Below are positions 42,905 through 55,029 of a stretch of 64,000 nt of DNA, piece by piece (position 1 is the stretch's first letter; every line of letters starts with the position of its first letter). The stretch lies in the NCBI GenBank assembly GCA_034401135.1, contig JAWZSP010000006.1, positions 2,170,001 to 2,234,000 on the forward strand. The letters are read 5' to 3'. The translations under genes and the position numbers were made by a program. This DNA comes from Volutella citrinella (lineage: Eukaryota > Ascomycota > Sordariomycetes > Hypocreales > Nectriaceae). The notes below the pieces were generated by a model. The model was not told where the DNA came from and made no database searches. It worked only from the letters and a program-made list of their open reading frames with translations.

Positions 42905-43999
42905 ACAATGGGACTCTGGTGAAAGCCGAGGACCAGTTACCGACAGAAACCGGAAGGCCTGGAATTTAGCGACAAATTACGAGAAATGGTGTATCTAAGC
43001 GGGTATCTTAACATCTTTTTCGGAAGCACAACGTAGAACGCCCTTTGGCCGCGCGCCATTATTGTAAGGATCACAGCAATGTTTGCAGCAACGGTCTTTG
43101 TTTGTGTTTGGGACCAAACCATGTACGCTGGAATGTATGGGCTGCGTAATGAATCTGGAGTGTCTGTCGAAATAGCAGAAAACCCTCGCTCCGCTCAAGG
43201 GAGTTGATGCTGCAATGTGAGAAATGGGGGCTTGGCTCGGAAACACTATGGCCTTTCTTGGTTCAGTTGCACTGGGTGTTTGCTACGTTTGGGCCGTACG
43301 ATCGATGTGAGGACGTTTTGAACGTTGGCGAGAGACATTGCGATGGATGAAATGGATCCGGAGGGAGCGTGATGCATCAGTGGAGTTTGATACCAACATA
43401 TGGGACAAATGATCAAGGCGGTTTGAATGCTTCGGAACCAGAATCGTGCAGCAGGGTGCTGGCCCATATTGCTATCAACTCGTACACCGTCCAATTCGTT
43501 TCCCACACGCCAAGCTGAGCCGATACATAGACCGGCTTTCTCCTTGTCAATTCCGCCGTAACCAAAAAGCGCCGTCAAAGGAACTCCGCTTTCGCCATGC
43601 GCAAAATCTTTCTTCATCGCCCCTGCTGCTTTGTATTTGTTGTATATGGCCGTTAACTCTTGCCCGTGTCTGCGTCTTGGTCTCCCCCTTTTTGATCTGC
43701 CGGTCGCCGTGCAATGTACTCCATTGCCCCAATACCCTCTATAAGAATTAGCAACGGGATCGACATGATTAATTTGTACATGTGTCGTCGTGCTGCCGTG
43801 AAGTGAAACCGAGGACGGGAGTGACTGCTGGCAGTTTTTCGTCGGCGGTGATTGACTCTCTCTCTCTCGTGGTCGAGCAGTGAAAGTCGAGGTGTTGTGA
43901 CAATGGATTAAAATGATTATCAATGAGGTGGATAGGATGTTGGCGAGCCTCAGTTCTCTGTGCACAATAGCTGGAATGAATAGATCGTCGGCTCAGCCG
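42905..43999. other. Intergenic, 3' flanks of two convergent genes
   Basis: 3' regions of the 900-aa gene (+) and the Gdt1-like gene (-). A 239-codon minus-strand open frame (43246-43965) begins with GTG and has no early ATG, motif or splice partner; I do not call it. A short CTCT-type run lies near 43858-43870. Confidence 0.4.
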
Positions 44000-45644
44000 T
44001 TACCAGATGGCCTCGAGCAAGTAAATGACACCGAAAATAAGGAAGGCGGTAGCGCCACCAACAGTGACTAAATCATGTGTTAACGAAAAGAGTCGTTAGA
44101 ATACGAATCGCGACGGAATACTTACCAACTTTGAGGCTTACGCGTCCTGCAATGGCACGGCCGCCGATGACCGCCACGCTCGTGCAGACGGCGTGTCCGA
44201 CCATGGCCCCAAGGGTCACCCACCAGTAGTCCTGGCCAGCTGCCATGGCAATGGTCGCAATCTGGCTTCGATCACCCCACTCGCCGAGGAAGGTCATGAC
44301 GAAAGTCTGAACCCAGGCAGGGCTGAGAATCAGCGAGAAGAGGTTCGAGGTACCGTTGATGATGGTGGGGAGGACGCCTTCGTCGGCGATGGAGCCGCGG
44401 ACGGGGGACTGGGATGGCGATCGGGGAGGAGAGATGAGGCGGTTGTGGGTTCGAGATCTTCGGCCATTCATACCCATCTCCAGGGTGTGGGCGGAGATGG
44501 AGCCGCCTCTCTTTCGGCCCAACTCCTTCTCCTTCTCGGCAAGCTCCTGCTCGACCTCGTGCATCTCGGCAGCGACGCCTTCATTAGGATCCATCTGCAG
44601 GCCCTCGCGCATCAGGCGCGCGCCAAAAACAAAAAAGAGGATAGCCGCAAGCAAGCTAGTAATGTGCTTGGGGATGAGGGTGGGCACGGCGTGTCCCAAA
44701 AAGGCGGAGAGAACCGTCATGACGAGGAGAGCGCCAAACGCAGCAGTGAAGACGACCATGCGATCATGCTTCATTGCCATCAAAGCAGCCACCAGGAAAG
44801 TCTTGTCGCCAACCTCGGAGACAAGAATCATGGTCAATGAGAGGACAAAAGAGTGGAACGGCTGGATAATGCCTTCTTCCGGGTGCCCATCGGGAACAAT
44901 TTTGGGGGGGATGGCGCTGGAGCCCGTGTTCACTGAGCCGGGAACAGGGGGCACTTGGTCGTTGGGTCTGGTGGGGAGATCGTGGGGTTTCTATTTAGTT
45001 GTCAGTATGTATAAACGGAATAGTCGGCGTGTTCAGATGCTTACCCCCATGCCAGTGTAGTCAACTTTGGTGTTGTCCTTGGGTGGGATCTTGGGCTCGG
45101 TCTTGGTGTCTTTTACATCTTTGGCAGGCGGGATCTTGGGCTCGTCGCTGTTGGGCAAGGGAGGCTGTTCCTTGGGAGCTGTAGGCTTTGTGAAGGGCTT
45201 CTCGCCAGTGCGATCTTCCTCGGCCTTCCGAGCCTTTTCCTTTGCGGTGACACCTCCCTCCAGGCCAGTGGTGCCGTCCTCAGCATGCTGGCGATTCTTG
45301 TCAAACATAACACCGTCGTTGGTCTCAGGGATCTTTTGGCCATCGATCTTGGTCGGGTCATCGGGGCGACCGTGCAGCGGAGGTAGGTTGGTATCGGGGG
45401 TTTTGGGTTTGGTTGGGACTTTCTTGTGGTCCTCTGTCTCGACAAATGGTCCGAGATGCGGCTTGCCGTCCTTGCCATCGACGGGGGCATCTTTGGTCGG
45501 GACGCCATGTCGCTTCTCGGTTGTGTAGTCGACCTTGTCTCGGGTGGTGCTGGCAGCATCAGGGGCCTTGGGCGGCACGAGAGCCTGGGCGACAGCGGGA
45601 AGGAGGAGCAGAAGCAGCGACGACTGCTTCATGTTGAACTTCAT
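44000..45644 (-). CDS. GDT1: Gdt1/TMEM165 family Golgi cation (Ca2+/Mn2+):H+ transporter
   Basis: Three exons: 45644-45045, 44990-44126 and 44067-44000. Introns of 54 and 58 nt (donors GTAAGC and GTAAGT, acceptors AATAG and TTTAG) give 510 aa. Both UPF0016 signature motifs are present: EVGDKT at residues 259-264 and EWGDRS at about 437-442; their acidic residues bind the cation. Six transmembrane helices are visible in two sets of three, separated by an acidic and Ser/Arg-rich loop (MHEVEQELAEKEKELGRKR). Yeast Gdt1 works in the Golgi to import Ca2+ and Mn2+ for glycosylation and calcium balance. The oddity is the N-terminus: a signal peptide (SSLLLLLLPAVAQAL) is followed by about 180 Lys/Pro/Asp/Glu-rich residues, making the protein nearly twice the yeast length. 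The ATG at 45644 has a good GCCACC context. Confidence 0.92.
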
Positions 45645-47438
45645 GGTGGCGAAGGGGTGGAGGCGACGGAAGGGCAGAGGTTGCGATGCGGTTCGGCAGC
45701 GTCCCTGTCTGTAACCGCCGACACGGGAGACGAGCAACTGAGAATGATCAGAGGTCGCGTGCAACAGGCCCGAGCTGATGACAGTGGAGTCGCTCGCGAT
45801 GCGATTGGGATGCGAGGTGATCGAGGTTGGGTTCGCGAAGAGAGTCGCCAGAAGTTCGCAAGGAGAGGTCAGCGGCGCGCAGGCTCGTGTCGATGCCTGC
45901 GGGTCAATCGGTGAAGGGGGGGAACGACAGAATGAAGGGGGAGGGAAATGTTTCGTGGGAAAGCAAGGGGTTGTCTAAGAGATGGACTGGATTTTGAGAT
46001 GTCGCTCCCTGTGGTCACTGCGTGCGGACGGTTGTCGGCAGACGAGACTGGAACGAATTCGGTATTAGGGGCGGCCTGGCTGGCTGGCGAGGAGAAGGGA
46101 AGGAACGATGTGGAGATGGCTCCCCAAAGCAAATCCCAGGCAAGTGCGTCTGTGCAGGAGCGCGGAACAGGGGGTCATCGATTCCAGCAGTCGCCGACAG
46201 TACAGTGGCCCAACAGCCTCCACGCTAATTATCATGAATAATGACTGGCGCGGCGCGCCGCGGCACTGGCTGGCAGGGCATGGCAACGAGCATGGGCATT
46301 GGCATGGGGGCGGGCACCACGTCCTGGCTGTGGCAACGTGGCCCAGGCTGGAAAGGGCAAGCCACAGTCGCTAGCGCCACACATCAGACGTCAGGTCCGC
46401 AGTAATACCGGCTCAACCAGTCCGCTCCGCAATGCGCAGCGAAACGCTAGGGAGCTATAGCCACCGGCCATGCCCTCCGCTAGAGCTGCTAACGTGTTGG
46501 CGCCCGTGTCAAGGACGACGTGTTCTCTCCTGTCCCAGCGGTCTGGTAGCCGCTTTGGTCGAGTGCCCTGGGGGATCATCGGCAGGTGCGCACCAATTAC
46601 GAATGTACGTAGCAGAGTCTCTCTATTGTTAGATTTCAGCCTACTAGGGTAAGCAATGCGCTGCTGCGGTGCTGGAGCAAGGATGGTGGAAAATCCTCGT
46701 ATTTCCACTAGGGGAGGCTTCATCACGACATAACACGTTCGAAACAAGATCCCAGAGAATCAACGGCATGTGTGGAATCGCCCGAGGGGCTGGCTGTCGT
46801 TCCCCTCCTTCATTCTAGTCTTTCGGCAGACTTGCACGTTCAATTTTGCCTCCAGAGCGCAGGTCGCTGGTACGAACGCATCCGTCTCACAGGGTTCGAC
46901 GAGACATAGGCGGATGGTAGTGGAAAGAGGAAATGTAATCCATCGGTACTCCGTACAAGCACTTGTGATTTAAACACTACCTATTAGTAGTCAACGCTGG
47001 CCAACACTGCCCCGAAATGACCAAATCAGCAACCAAACCAAGCGCCCGCTCATCAATTCTCCAACTCATTAACCATGTGATAACATCTCTGTTTCGGGCA
47101 AAAAACGAACGAATTACCAAACTTCGGCATCCGCGGCCTCAAAATACTGAGTAATTGGGCCATCCGAGACCTTCGTGTGCCACCTTGTTTCCGTGAAATG
47201 AAACTTAAAAGTTCATGCGGATGCCCAGGTCGACCTGTGTTGCGTCACGCAAGCAGGAGAGGGCATACCGCAATGAGCAAGAGTCACTCAGAACGATTCC
47301 CGACATGGAAAATCCCCCCAAAAATGAAATCCCGCGGGTACCAAGATCATCCCCATGGCGTCAGTTGCCCGTGCGCGACAACACTGCACAGAGTGCCGAC
47401 GCCTCGCCGTCGCTTCTTTGGAGCGCGATGTTGGGGTA
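45645..47438. other. Intergenic stretch, no gene supported
   Basis: Promoter region of the Gdt1-like gene, then DNA with only short overlapping frames and no motif. The orphan-gene tract begins to its right. Confidence 0.35.
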
Positions 47439-48018
47439 TCAATGGCAGGGCGAGGGCGATGCAAGGGAAGGAGATGCAGTGGGTAGGTCAAAGGATGGGC
47501 CGGGAGAGGGAGACGGGGGTGCTGTTGAGCCAATTTCGAGCCCTTCGGAAGATGAGCTTGAGCCTTGCTCATCTTCAGCTCCAGACGCTTCGGTGATCGT
47601 TGCGAGGAGGCCAACATTGTCCTCGGGGCGGCCCAGTTTCTCGACGCTGGGGAAGACCCTTCGCAAGATGCCCATAACTTGGTCGCCAGAGAAGAGCTGG
47701 CCTTCTCCAAGGTTGCGCATCTCATCTTCCATGGCAAGGAGAGAGAAGTTGGCAAGGCTCTGACCAAGATGTACACGACGTGGGATGTTGCTCCATGGTG
47801 GATAGACTAGGCAAGATAAGCGGCCGACCTTTGGCGTGGAGCAAAACATACTTACACGGGGACCTCAACTCGCAATTGAGGTGGGGAAACAGGATCTTTC
47901 GTAGAGCCCGGTAACAGCTCAACTCACTCAACCACCACTCAACGCTCCCGCACACAAAGACCTCCCACCTGAACCGGCCCATGACCTCCCGTACCTGAAG
48001 ACGCTGTGATTCAGTCAT
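47439..48018 (-). CDS. Orphan protein with Ser/Pro-rich tail, about 176 aa
   Basis: Two exons with a clear 49-nt intron (GTAAGT ... TGCCTAG): 48018-47856 and 47806-47439. The first exon reads RLQVREVMGRFRWEVFVCGS then VEWWLSELSCYRALRKILFP; the second starts FYPPWSNIPRRVHLGQSLAN and turns into an acidic, Ser/Pro-rich tail ending SPSPCH. The helical, tryptophan-rich front half looks like a folded domain, but I do not recognise it. The ATG at 48018 is a guess: the locus may be the 3' half of the neighbouring upstream gene (48252-49188), joined through one or two introns with weak donors. No signal peptide or transmembrane segment is seen. Confidence 0.42.
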
Positions 48019-48251
48019 GTAATGCTGTCTGCCACTGACACGACCACTGGCCCTTTGGAAGTGGGATTCCTCGAGGTGCCTCCTGGAACAAGCCACACTG
48101 TTAGAACGACTGGTCTTGACTCGTTCCAGATGAGTGCGACAGTGACCTACTGGAGCAAGTCCCTAGTGTAGAGGGTCCTGGGGCCGGGGCAGACATTGAA
48201 GAGAGTTGCTCTAACTGTTCGAGGTAAGTACTGAGAGTATGGGCAAATGTA

Positions 48252-49188
48252 TCACATATCCACCTCAACCCTTTGTTTCTTGTTCTGTGGGGTGGTGTCA
48301 GCAGAATCCTCGCAGGAGTCGCCAGAATCACTTTCGCCCACAGTCCTCTTCCGCTTCCTAGATGTACATTCAGCGGTGTCTCTGTGCTCATCAGGCGTAT
48401 GCCAGGAGGTCTGGGTCGGCGTGCTGCCGCCAGACCCTGGACGCCGGGGGGCCGGCCTTTCTGGGAGAGTAAAGGTGTTCGGCCCCTGTCCAGACGGAGC
48501 TGGTCCAGGAGGGGGGGATGTGTTCTCGTCTCCCCCATCCTGTGGTCCGTCGTCTGGTCCTCTCGGGGTAACTGAACCGTCGTCTTCTTCCTCGTCCTCG
48601 TCCTCAACCTCAAAGGCCTCGAACGGAATTCTGATGGGGGACTCGTCCGACCAGCTCCCGACGCCCAGGACCAGCCGGGCGGAGCGGTCAACAATGGGCC
48701 CCCGGTCTTCCTCGTCCTCTATTGTTTGGTTGTTTGCCTCTGGCTGGGGTTTGGGGGGGCGGCGAGAAGGGAGCGCTCCATGGCTTGAGGCAGTCATTCT
48801 GTCCTCGTCCCTGACTGTGGGCTGGGCACCGGAGGGCCCGTCTGGCCTGATAAAAGACGGCGAATTAGAAGCAGACCCGCCATCTCGGGGGTTATCGGTA
48901 CTTCCGCCAATACTGTCGAGATCAAGCTGCGGCTACACTCATGTCAGTAATATGAAGTCCGTAGTGGTGATGGAGTTGACGTACCTCTGCAACCGGGATG
49001 TTGGACAGGCGACCTTCAATGAAGAATTCTCGGCGCCTGTCAGGTTGGTGGAGCCAATATTGGGTCGCAAATGACTGTTAGACAACTGTTCAGTAACATG
49101 ACGCCAGGAGAGGAGATGGCATGTCACACACAAGGGGCGGTCGATTCTGAAAGCCGTTGAGGCCGATGTTAAAAACACCTCTCTCCAT
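48252..49188 (-). CDS. Orphan acidic/proline-rich protein, about 273 aa
   Basis: Three exons: 49188-49132, 49074-48985 and 48926-48252. Introns of 57 and 58 nt (donors GTGTGT and GTACGT, acceptors CTAACAG and GCCGCAG) are all phase 0. It opens MERGVFNIGLNGFQNRPPL, then SFATQYWLHQPDRRREFFIE with GRLSNIPVAELDLDSIGG. The remainder is disordered: Pro/Ser/Gly-rich with an acidic run (EVEDEDEEEDDG) and a basic nuclear-localisation-like SRKRKRT near the end, finishing KKQRVEVDM. It may continue into the frame at 48018-47439 through a 49-nt intron with a weak GTGGAT donor. Family unknown; nuclear location is an inference from composition. Confidence 0.45.
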
Positions 49189-52100
49189 TGTTGTCAGTTG
49201 ACTGATCGGTCAAAGAAAGCCGGCCTGTAGTTGAGGCAAAGCTTGATCGAGGTCGAAGGGGAGATGGTAGAAAACGATGAGAATTGCTGGGAAAGAGGAA
49301 ACGGAGCCCGACTTGGCGGCGAGTTGCCTCTGTTATGTGGGATTTTCCACGGGCAGCATTTGCTGCGTTCCCATCTACTGCCATGTTAACAGCGAGGCAC
49401 CATGCGCGCGGCGCCGTTGTGCGATGCGACAGCATTAGGCGATACAAGAATAGACCATTCCGCACTGCGGACTTGTTTGAAGCTTGGCTCAGGTGGACAC
49501 TTTCCTGCATGTAGGCACGGCAATCACTTTTGATGAGGCTAGGCCAGCGTAGCCGTATTCATCGATATCCGTTGCTGGCCGTGTGAGCGTTTGTAGAGAC
49601 CAGGCTCTGCACGGTGAGCCTGGATCTCCCACCATGTATTCCGGGCTCAGGGCAGGTAATGGGTGGTGACACAACCGCAGCAAAGCTGGGCGCCCGGCGT
49701 CAGCCGCCGTTGGAAGCCGGTGTTTTTGTGTTGGGCACCTTCCAAGCAAAATGGTCGCAGGGTATTGAGGCGAGCGGTTGGGGTTGTACAGCCTGGCGCC
49801 AGCGATGCTTGCTTGGATATTGGCGACGATAGCGCGAGCTGTGTGACACTCGGTTTCACACAACGCACAGTATCCACCGAGAATGGAGGCACTATCACGA
49901 CGAGGCATCGAGGCGTCCGTGATGGCGTCTCTGGTGTTCCCATCCATCAGCGATCGCCATTGGCGAGTTGCTCGGGGGGAGGCGGAGGCGGAGGCGAATG
50001 GAAGGGTCAAGCCATGCCCGCTCTTTGCGCTGAGCAAATAAGTAGCGACTCAAGGGGGGAAATGGACACACGGACCGGCTGGTGTGGTATCACCAGACGC
50101 CTCGAACATGCCCCTACCCTTACCGCCTACTGGTGCGCCAGGGAGCTTTCTCATGGCGTTGGGCACGAGGAGGGCTGGGGAGGGGATAGAAGAGGAGGGA
50201 ATGGGACCCTTCCGTTGTGAGTGAGAGGGGGATTCTCACGGCGGTACGGGAGAGTGTTGGGAGAGTGAGCCAGGGCTAGGAGCGGTCCGCACTCACGATT
50301 GCTTCCGGCCAACGTGATGACGCAAGTAAGTGCTGGCACGAATTACCAATGGTCAAGGAGTTATGGATTGCAATCCAAGACGGTCCTTCCTTTCTGGGTC
50401 CGTTTATCCAATGCAACCTGAGCTGTGATGGCCCTAGCACTTCTCTTTTGCCTGCCGAATCTGGTGGTGACATCTCCCGATCCGCCCCTGCGGTCAGAAT
50501 GAGTGACGACAAATCGTGGGGATCCCCCCCAAGCACTCACTGAGATGCTGCTTGTTTCCTTGTTCCCCCTTTTCTCCGCTCCTTGGTCTTCTCTTCCCCC
50601 TTCTGCAGTGTTACAAGCTGCATCGTGTAGAACCCCCAGTGCTCAGCTGCTATACCCCACTGTCTTGCTCGGCCCCCCTCGGTGTATCCCATGAGCATGC
50701 ATTTGTACGACTATCAAGGGGGTGGAGAGGTAGTACACAATTCCGATGAGAACGGGGCTGACTGCATTTCTCAACAGGGGGACCTCCGTCCTCCGTACTT
50801 GAGTGTGTGTAACCAGTCCCTGGAAACCGAATAAGAATACCGAGCTGCTCACCAATCCAGCTGAATGCTCATGTTAAGGAGATCGGCCGGGTCCGCTATT
50901 GTCCAGCTCAGCGCGCATGTTTGGCGAAGGCCCAGGCGTTGGCATTGGCAGCCAGGACTAGGAAGGTCGCGAACAGAGCGGGCGCAATGATCAAGCAATC
51001 AGTCAATACACCACCATGGTTGGACTTGGCCAAGCAAGTCTTGAGTGACTAGACCTGTTGAATACCGTGTAATTTGTTGAGGATATCCGGCTCGCCACTA
51101 TTCGAAGCAACCGGCCGAAAACTAAGGCGCAGGTATGGGCCTTCGAAACGGAATCCATCGTCAAAGGGGGTGCTTGCAGGCAATAGATCTTTGCTGTGTA
51201 ATTCTTACTGGGTCCACGTTGAAATGACGTATGGGGTATAGGCTATAGCCTGTCATCCCACAGTCTCTGAGACATGAGGCGAACAATCTGGTTGCCGTCG
51301 GGAGTCTTTTGCTCCGGCCAAGATCGACCTGATCCACTCCACCCCGAGCCAGCCTGACTTTCAGCCTCAAATAGCAGCTACATTTATGCAAAAAGAAGTC
51401 AATACCCTCAGATGCTACATTTACCATTTAATATTGGCCCAAGGGAAGTCGATGCTGGCTTCTTTGTGGTTGTCTGTCGGCCAGAAGAAACACAACGATT
51501 CCAGGTCGAGCCTACAACTAGTTAGCATGCTCGCATCGCCAGTTCCTGCACGACCCGCCACCCCGGAGACTGCCTCGGTAAGGCGGGACGTGTGGTTCGA
51601 TGGCGAATGCGAAGGGGTTTGGTAATTCGCATTCATGTGGAGGGTGCTGCAGATTGCACAGTTACGCTGAAGCAATTGGAGGGAGATTTGGCTGGCCAGC
51701 GTCGTCAATGGAGCCCTTGGATAGGACCAAAGTCCTACGGCCCGCATGCCTGCGTCCTGGGGCACTTCAGGCTACCTTGTTCCTCAACATGAGCAGATAT
51801 TGATCCCATGCACTGGGATCCCCTGCATCATCATCATCGTCATGTGGGCGCACAAGCCTGAACTAGCTCGATGCTGTGGCACAATTGACCTGAAGTGGCT
51901 TACACAGGTAAAGTCGGAGCAACGAAAGGCATTGGGCGGACATGTGTTGTTCGTTTTGGCGAGGGTTGCCAATTCTGGCCAACTGCATAGCTGCGGTGTC
52001 TATCCGTACTTGCACGCCCGACGTGAGAGAGGCTGATGTGCGTCCGTCTGCGATCGGAGAGCTGGAAGTCACCCCACTGGCCGCCGGATTCCCAGCCGAG

Positions 52101-52798
52101 CGATTCGCGGCCTGAGGTTTCGGAGACTTGGTGGTTGGAACTTGGGCTGTCCATTGGCAGGCTCGACAGACTATCGCCGCCACGCATGCTGTACGCTGCA
52201 AGAGGAGCACGACGTATCATCTCAGGGGGGCTGACGTCGTTCGCCACGTCCGAACCAATTGGTGCCAAGCGGGAGGAGAATTTCCCCTCGTTCAAGGAAC
52301 CCTGCTTACATTGCCCACTCATTAAGCAGGGCGAGACAGCGGGAGCTGCCAGCGGGAGCTGCCGGCAGTTGGAGTGGTCGACCCAAAATGACAATCCGTT
52401 CTGAGACTGCGCTCAGGCTCCCGCGCCCATGTCACCTCACCATTCCGTCCGCGCCCCTCGATACTCAGCCGCTGCGACACACCAGCTGACAAGATGTGGG
52501 TGGACGAGTTGCCACGAGTTAAACCACTGGCAAGGCCTTGGTATTGAATGCTTGACGCATTGTCCATTTGGGTGGATGGTGTCAGTAATGGCTGCTTGTT
52601 TGGTAACAGCAGTTGTTGCCATTCCCACCATCCTTGTCTTCTATGTAATTATGTATCGTGTTGCGAGAAATAAGATAGTACCATTATTCATCAAGTTGTC
52701 CGAGTTGCGCAATAAAAAATATACCACAGACAGAGAGCGACCGGCGGGATCGCGCCATCCCCAATGCAAACCATGATGTATGAAGCGACCATCTCATC
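49189..52798. other. Orphan tract, no well-supported gene
   Basis: Several minus-strand fragments look partly protein-like, but I cannot join them. One is 49947-49489 (starting MDGNTRDAITDASMPRRD, with a GGYCALCETECH Cys group). Another lies at about 52190-52030 (SSNHQVSETSGRESLGWESG) after a possible TTGCAG acceptor. They could be exons of short-lived or degenerate genes. No transposase, reverse transcriptase or terminal repeats were seen. Confidence 0.3.
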
Positions 52799-53617
52799 TC
52801 ATTCCCTCGAAGGTTCCTCCATCAGAGTGGGAAGCGGGTGGGCAGGATCATGTATACAGATTATGTCCAATCGCATAGGCCAATCGCGAGATCTCCCTCG
52901 GGCTTTGTGATTCGCAGCGGCAAGCGCAGAGGTGGGTTGGTCGAAGGAGAGGCGGCTCTGTTCCGGGATCTGGGACGTAATCGGACGCGGCTGCGCGGGA
53001 ACATATGCATCCGCCGTCTCCGCGGTGGAAGCGAGAGAAAACAGCGGTACTGGGGGTAGTGTGGTCGGCGACACTGGCAGTGTTGGTGGTGGTGGTGGAG
53101 GAGGAAGAGGGACAGTGGGGTGACCGGGTGCGTGTAGGGGACGAGGAGGACAGGCAGTAGAGGGGAATGGCAGAGAACCATCTGTCTCGGTGGGTTGTGT
53201 AGGCCGCGTTGTACCCCCTGAAGCCGACGAGGAGGTCCCTCCGCCTTCTTCCTGGGGCGGCTGCGGAGGAACCGTAGTAGGAGGCCCGCGACCCAGGGAC
53301 ACCTTTGAGGCATGGCTTGCAGTCCTCTTGAGAACGTTCGTGAGGACATGATCCTCGTAGCCACAAGGCTGCGCCAGAATGCCTTTCAGGCCCCCGTTTC
53401 TCCCCTCGACAGCACTGGCACTCTGCTGGACCTGTGTCGAGGCCTTGGTGCCGGAACGCTGGGAGCCACGAACCCACTTCAGGACCGTGGTCTTGGAGGT
53501 GGCCTTGCGCTGTCGGCACCGCCGCTGGTTGTTGCGGCGCCTGGCCCTCTTCCTCATCATGGGGATCGAGTATTTATTTTCCTCGCCATACGGGGGGGGG
53601 ATGACCGGTGTAGGCAT
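52799..53617 (-). CDS. Possible orphan basic/proline-rich protein, 272 aa
   Basis: Open frame of 273 codons from ATG at 53617 (MPTPVIPPPYGEENKYSIPM). Residues 20-36 are very basic (RKRARRRNNQRRCRQRK), followed by TSKTTVLKWVRGSQRSG. Residues 110-215 are Pro/Thr/Ser-rich with a polyproline run, and the tail contains HDPAHPLPTLMEEP. The basic head could bind nucleic acid and serve as a nuclear signal. I recognise no family, no intron was needed, and low complexity makes a chance frame possible. A TTG-started extension upstream is ignored. Confidence 0.33.
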   Translation of the reverse strand: MPTPVIPPPYGEENKYSIPMMRKRARRRNNQRRCRQRKATSKTTVLKWVRGSQRSGTKASTQVQQSASAVEGRNGGLKGILAQPCGYEDHVLTNVLKRTASHASKVSLGRGPPTTVPPQPPQEEGGGTSSSASGGTTRPTQPTETDGSLPFPSTACPPRPLHAPGHPTVPLPPPPPPPTLPVSPTTLPPVPLFSLASTAETADAYVPAQPRPITSQIPEQSRLSFDQPTSALAAANHKARGRSRDWPMRLDIICIHDPAHPLPTLMEEPSRE

Positions 53618-55029
53618 GGCGGCGGCGGTGTTCAATCAAAGAGATGGGATCGGATTGAGTAACGACGGTGGGGGAGGAAGCTCAATCGCACACCCCAGAG
53701 AGCGAGCAAGCACACAAGGCTGGGGGAAAGGAATAGGAGCGCAGAGACAGCCAGAGCGAAACCCCGCTGCTAGTTTTGCCTACTTGAATGCCGTTTGGCG
53801 ATCCTTTGGTGGCGTCGTCCTGTCTCAGTTGTGCATGTCTGGTGAGGCAATCTCAGCCTTCTTAGTGGCCTGTCACTTTTTCGCGGGCCAGAGCTGAGTC
53901 GGCTACCGACGACCTGGAAAAGAACCCTTAGTGGAGATTTTGATGATGGCTGGCGACGATCAATTCAACAGTGCAGCATGTTTCCGCAACATGTCGCTCG
54001 AGCTTGCTTCACGATTGCATCCCCGATTCCAGTCCCCAGATGTGGCCCTATCTCGGCCGCCCTGGAATGTCAGGAGGCACAGAAAAGCAGGCAAGATTTC
54101 CTACAAAAACTCCTGAGTGTGCACTTGCTTGGTATTATTTTCAAGGCCAACAATGGCCAAGCCTGGTATGCCCTGGCTGGCATGTACAGTACATTGCTGT
54201 TCGTGTCTCTCTGTGTTATGAAAAAGGAGTTGTCATGCGCGTCCACAAACGGAATCAGTATTGTCAATACCCGGTTGAATAAACATGCAGATATTGCTAG
54301 AGAAATATGTCGAGGTTTCATAGATAGTTTATAGACATGTATTCTTGTGTGTACATGATCCGCCTTGTAGTTGTGTTGCATTTCTCATGATGTTTGGCAA
54401 GGCGGTCCTTGGAACGCGCCATGGTGTTTCTGCGGTCCAATGACCTGGACTGCCCAAATACCGCCCCCCCTCCCCCATCCTTTCATGACTTACGGGCAGC
54501 CCTTCGAGTCTAGTAGTAGTTGTAGACGACTGCCTTTAAACTTTTAATCGTGCTGCTCTTTGTTCCTTCCTTTGACTTTGCGGATGACTCAGCACATATC
54601 ATGTTCAGTGAATAGGGGCCTACGTCACCGACCGAACACCCCCCATCTTTCAAAGCACAAAGACGTGAGCTTTAATTTTGACTTCTTTCAGAGGATGCAC
54701 ATTTATGCTGACGAGCCCATCATCCATATCCCAAAAGCCCTGGATCCCAGTTCCACTACCGCCGCTGGCACCATCTCCGACTCCCGAAAATCAAACCTCA
54801 ACTCCATCCATGATTCCCAGACTGCCCGATTGGCTTCCATCGTTTTCCGACCACACAGAAGCACTTTAAAGGTAGTTGAACTACGCCAGGCTTTACGTGG
54901 GCCCAGGGGTAGCTACATGTCGAGCAGCTATCCCAAGAACTGCCCGAAGCGCCTCGCTTTCCTGCTCCCCTTTACCACTGGAGAGAGGGATTAGGCCTGT
55001 TTCACCACCTCTTCCAGAGCCTGGAAAGG
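53618..55029. other. Intergenic stretch, no gene supported
   Basis: Only short frames without motifs, and no RNA gene or mobile element seen. The right edge leads into the phosphotransferase-family relic; its upstream (N-terminal) part is not recognisable left of about 55030. Confidence 0.35.

Noticed and set aside
43246..43965. 239-codon minus-strand open frame between two convergent genes
   Set aside because: Starts with GTG, lacks an early ATG and recognisable domain, and occupies expected 3' UTR space. A stretch reading KYKAAGAMKKDFAHGESG is mildly protein-like, so transcript data could reopen it.
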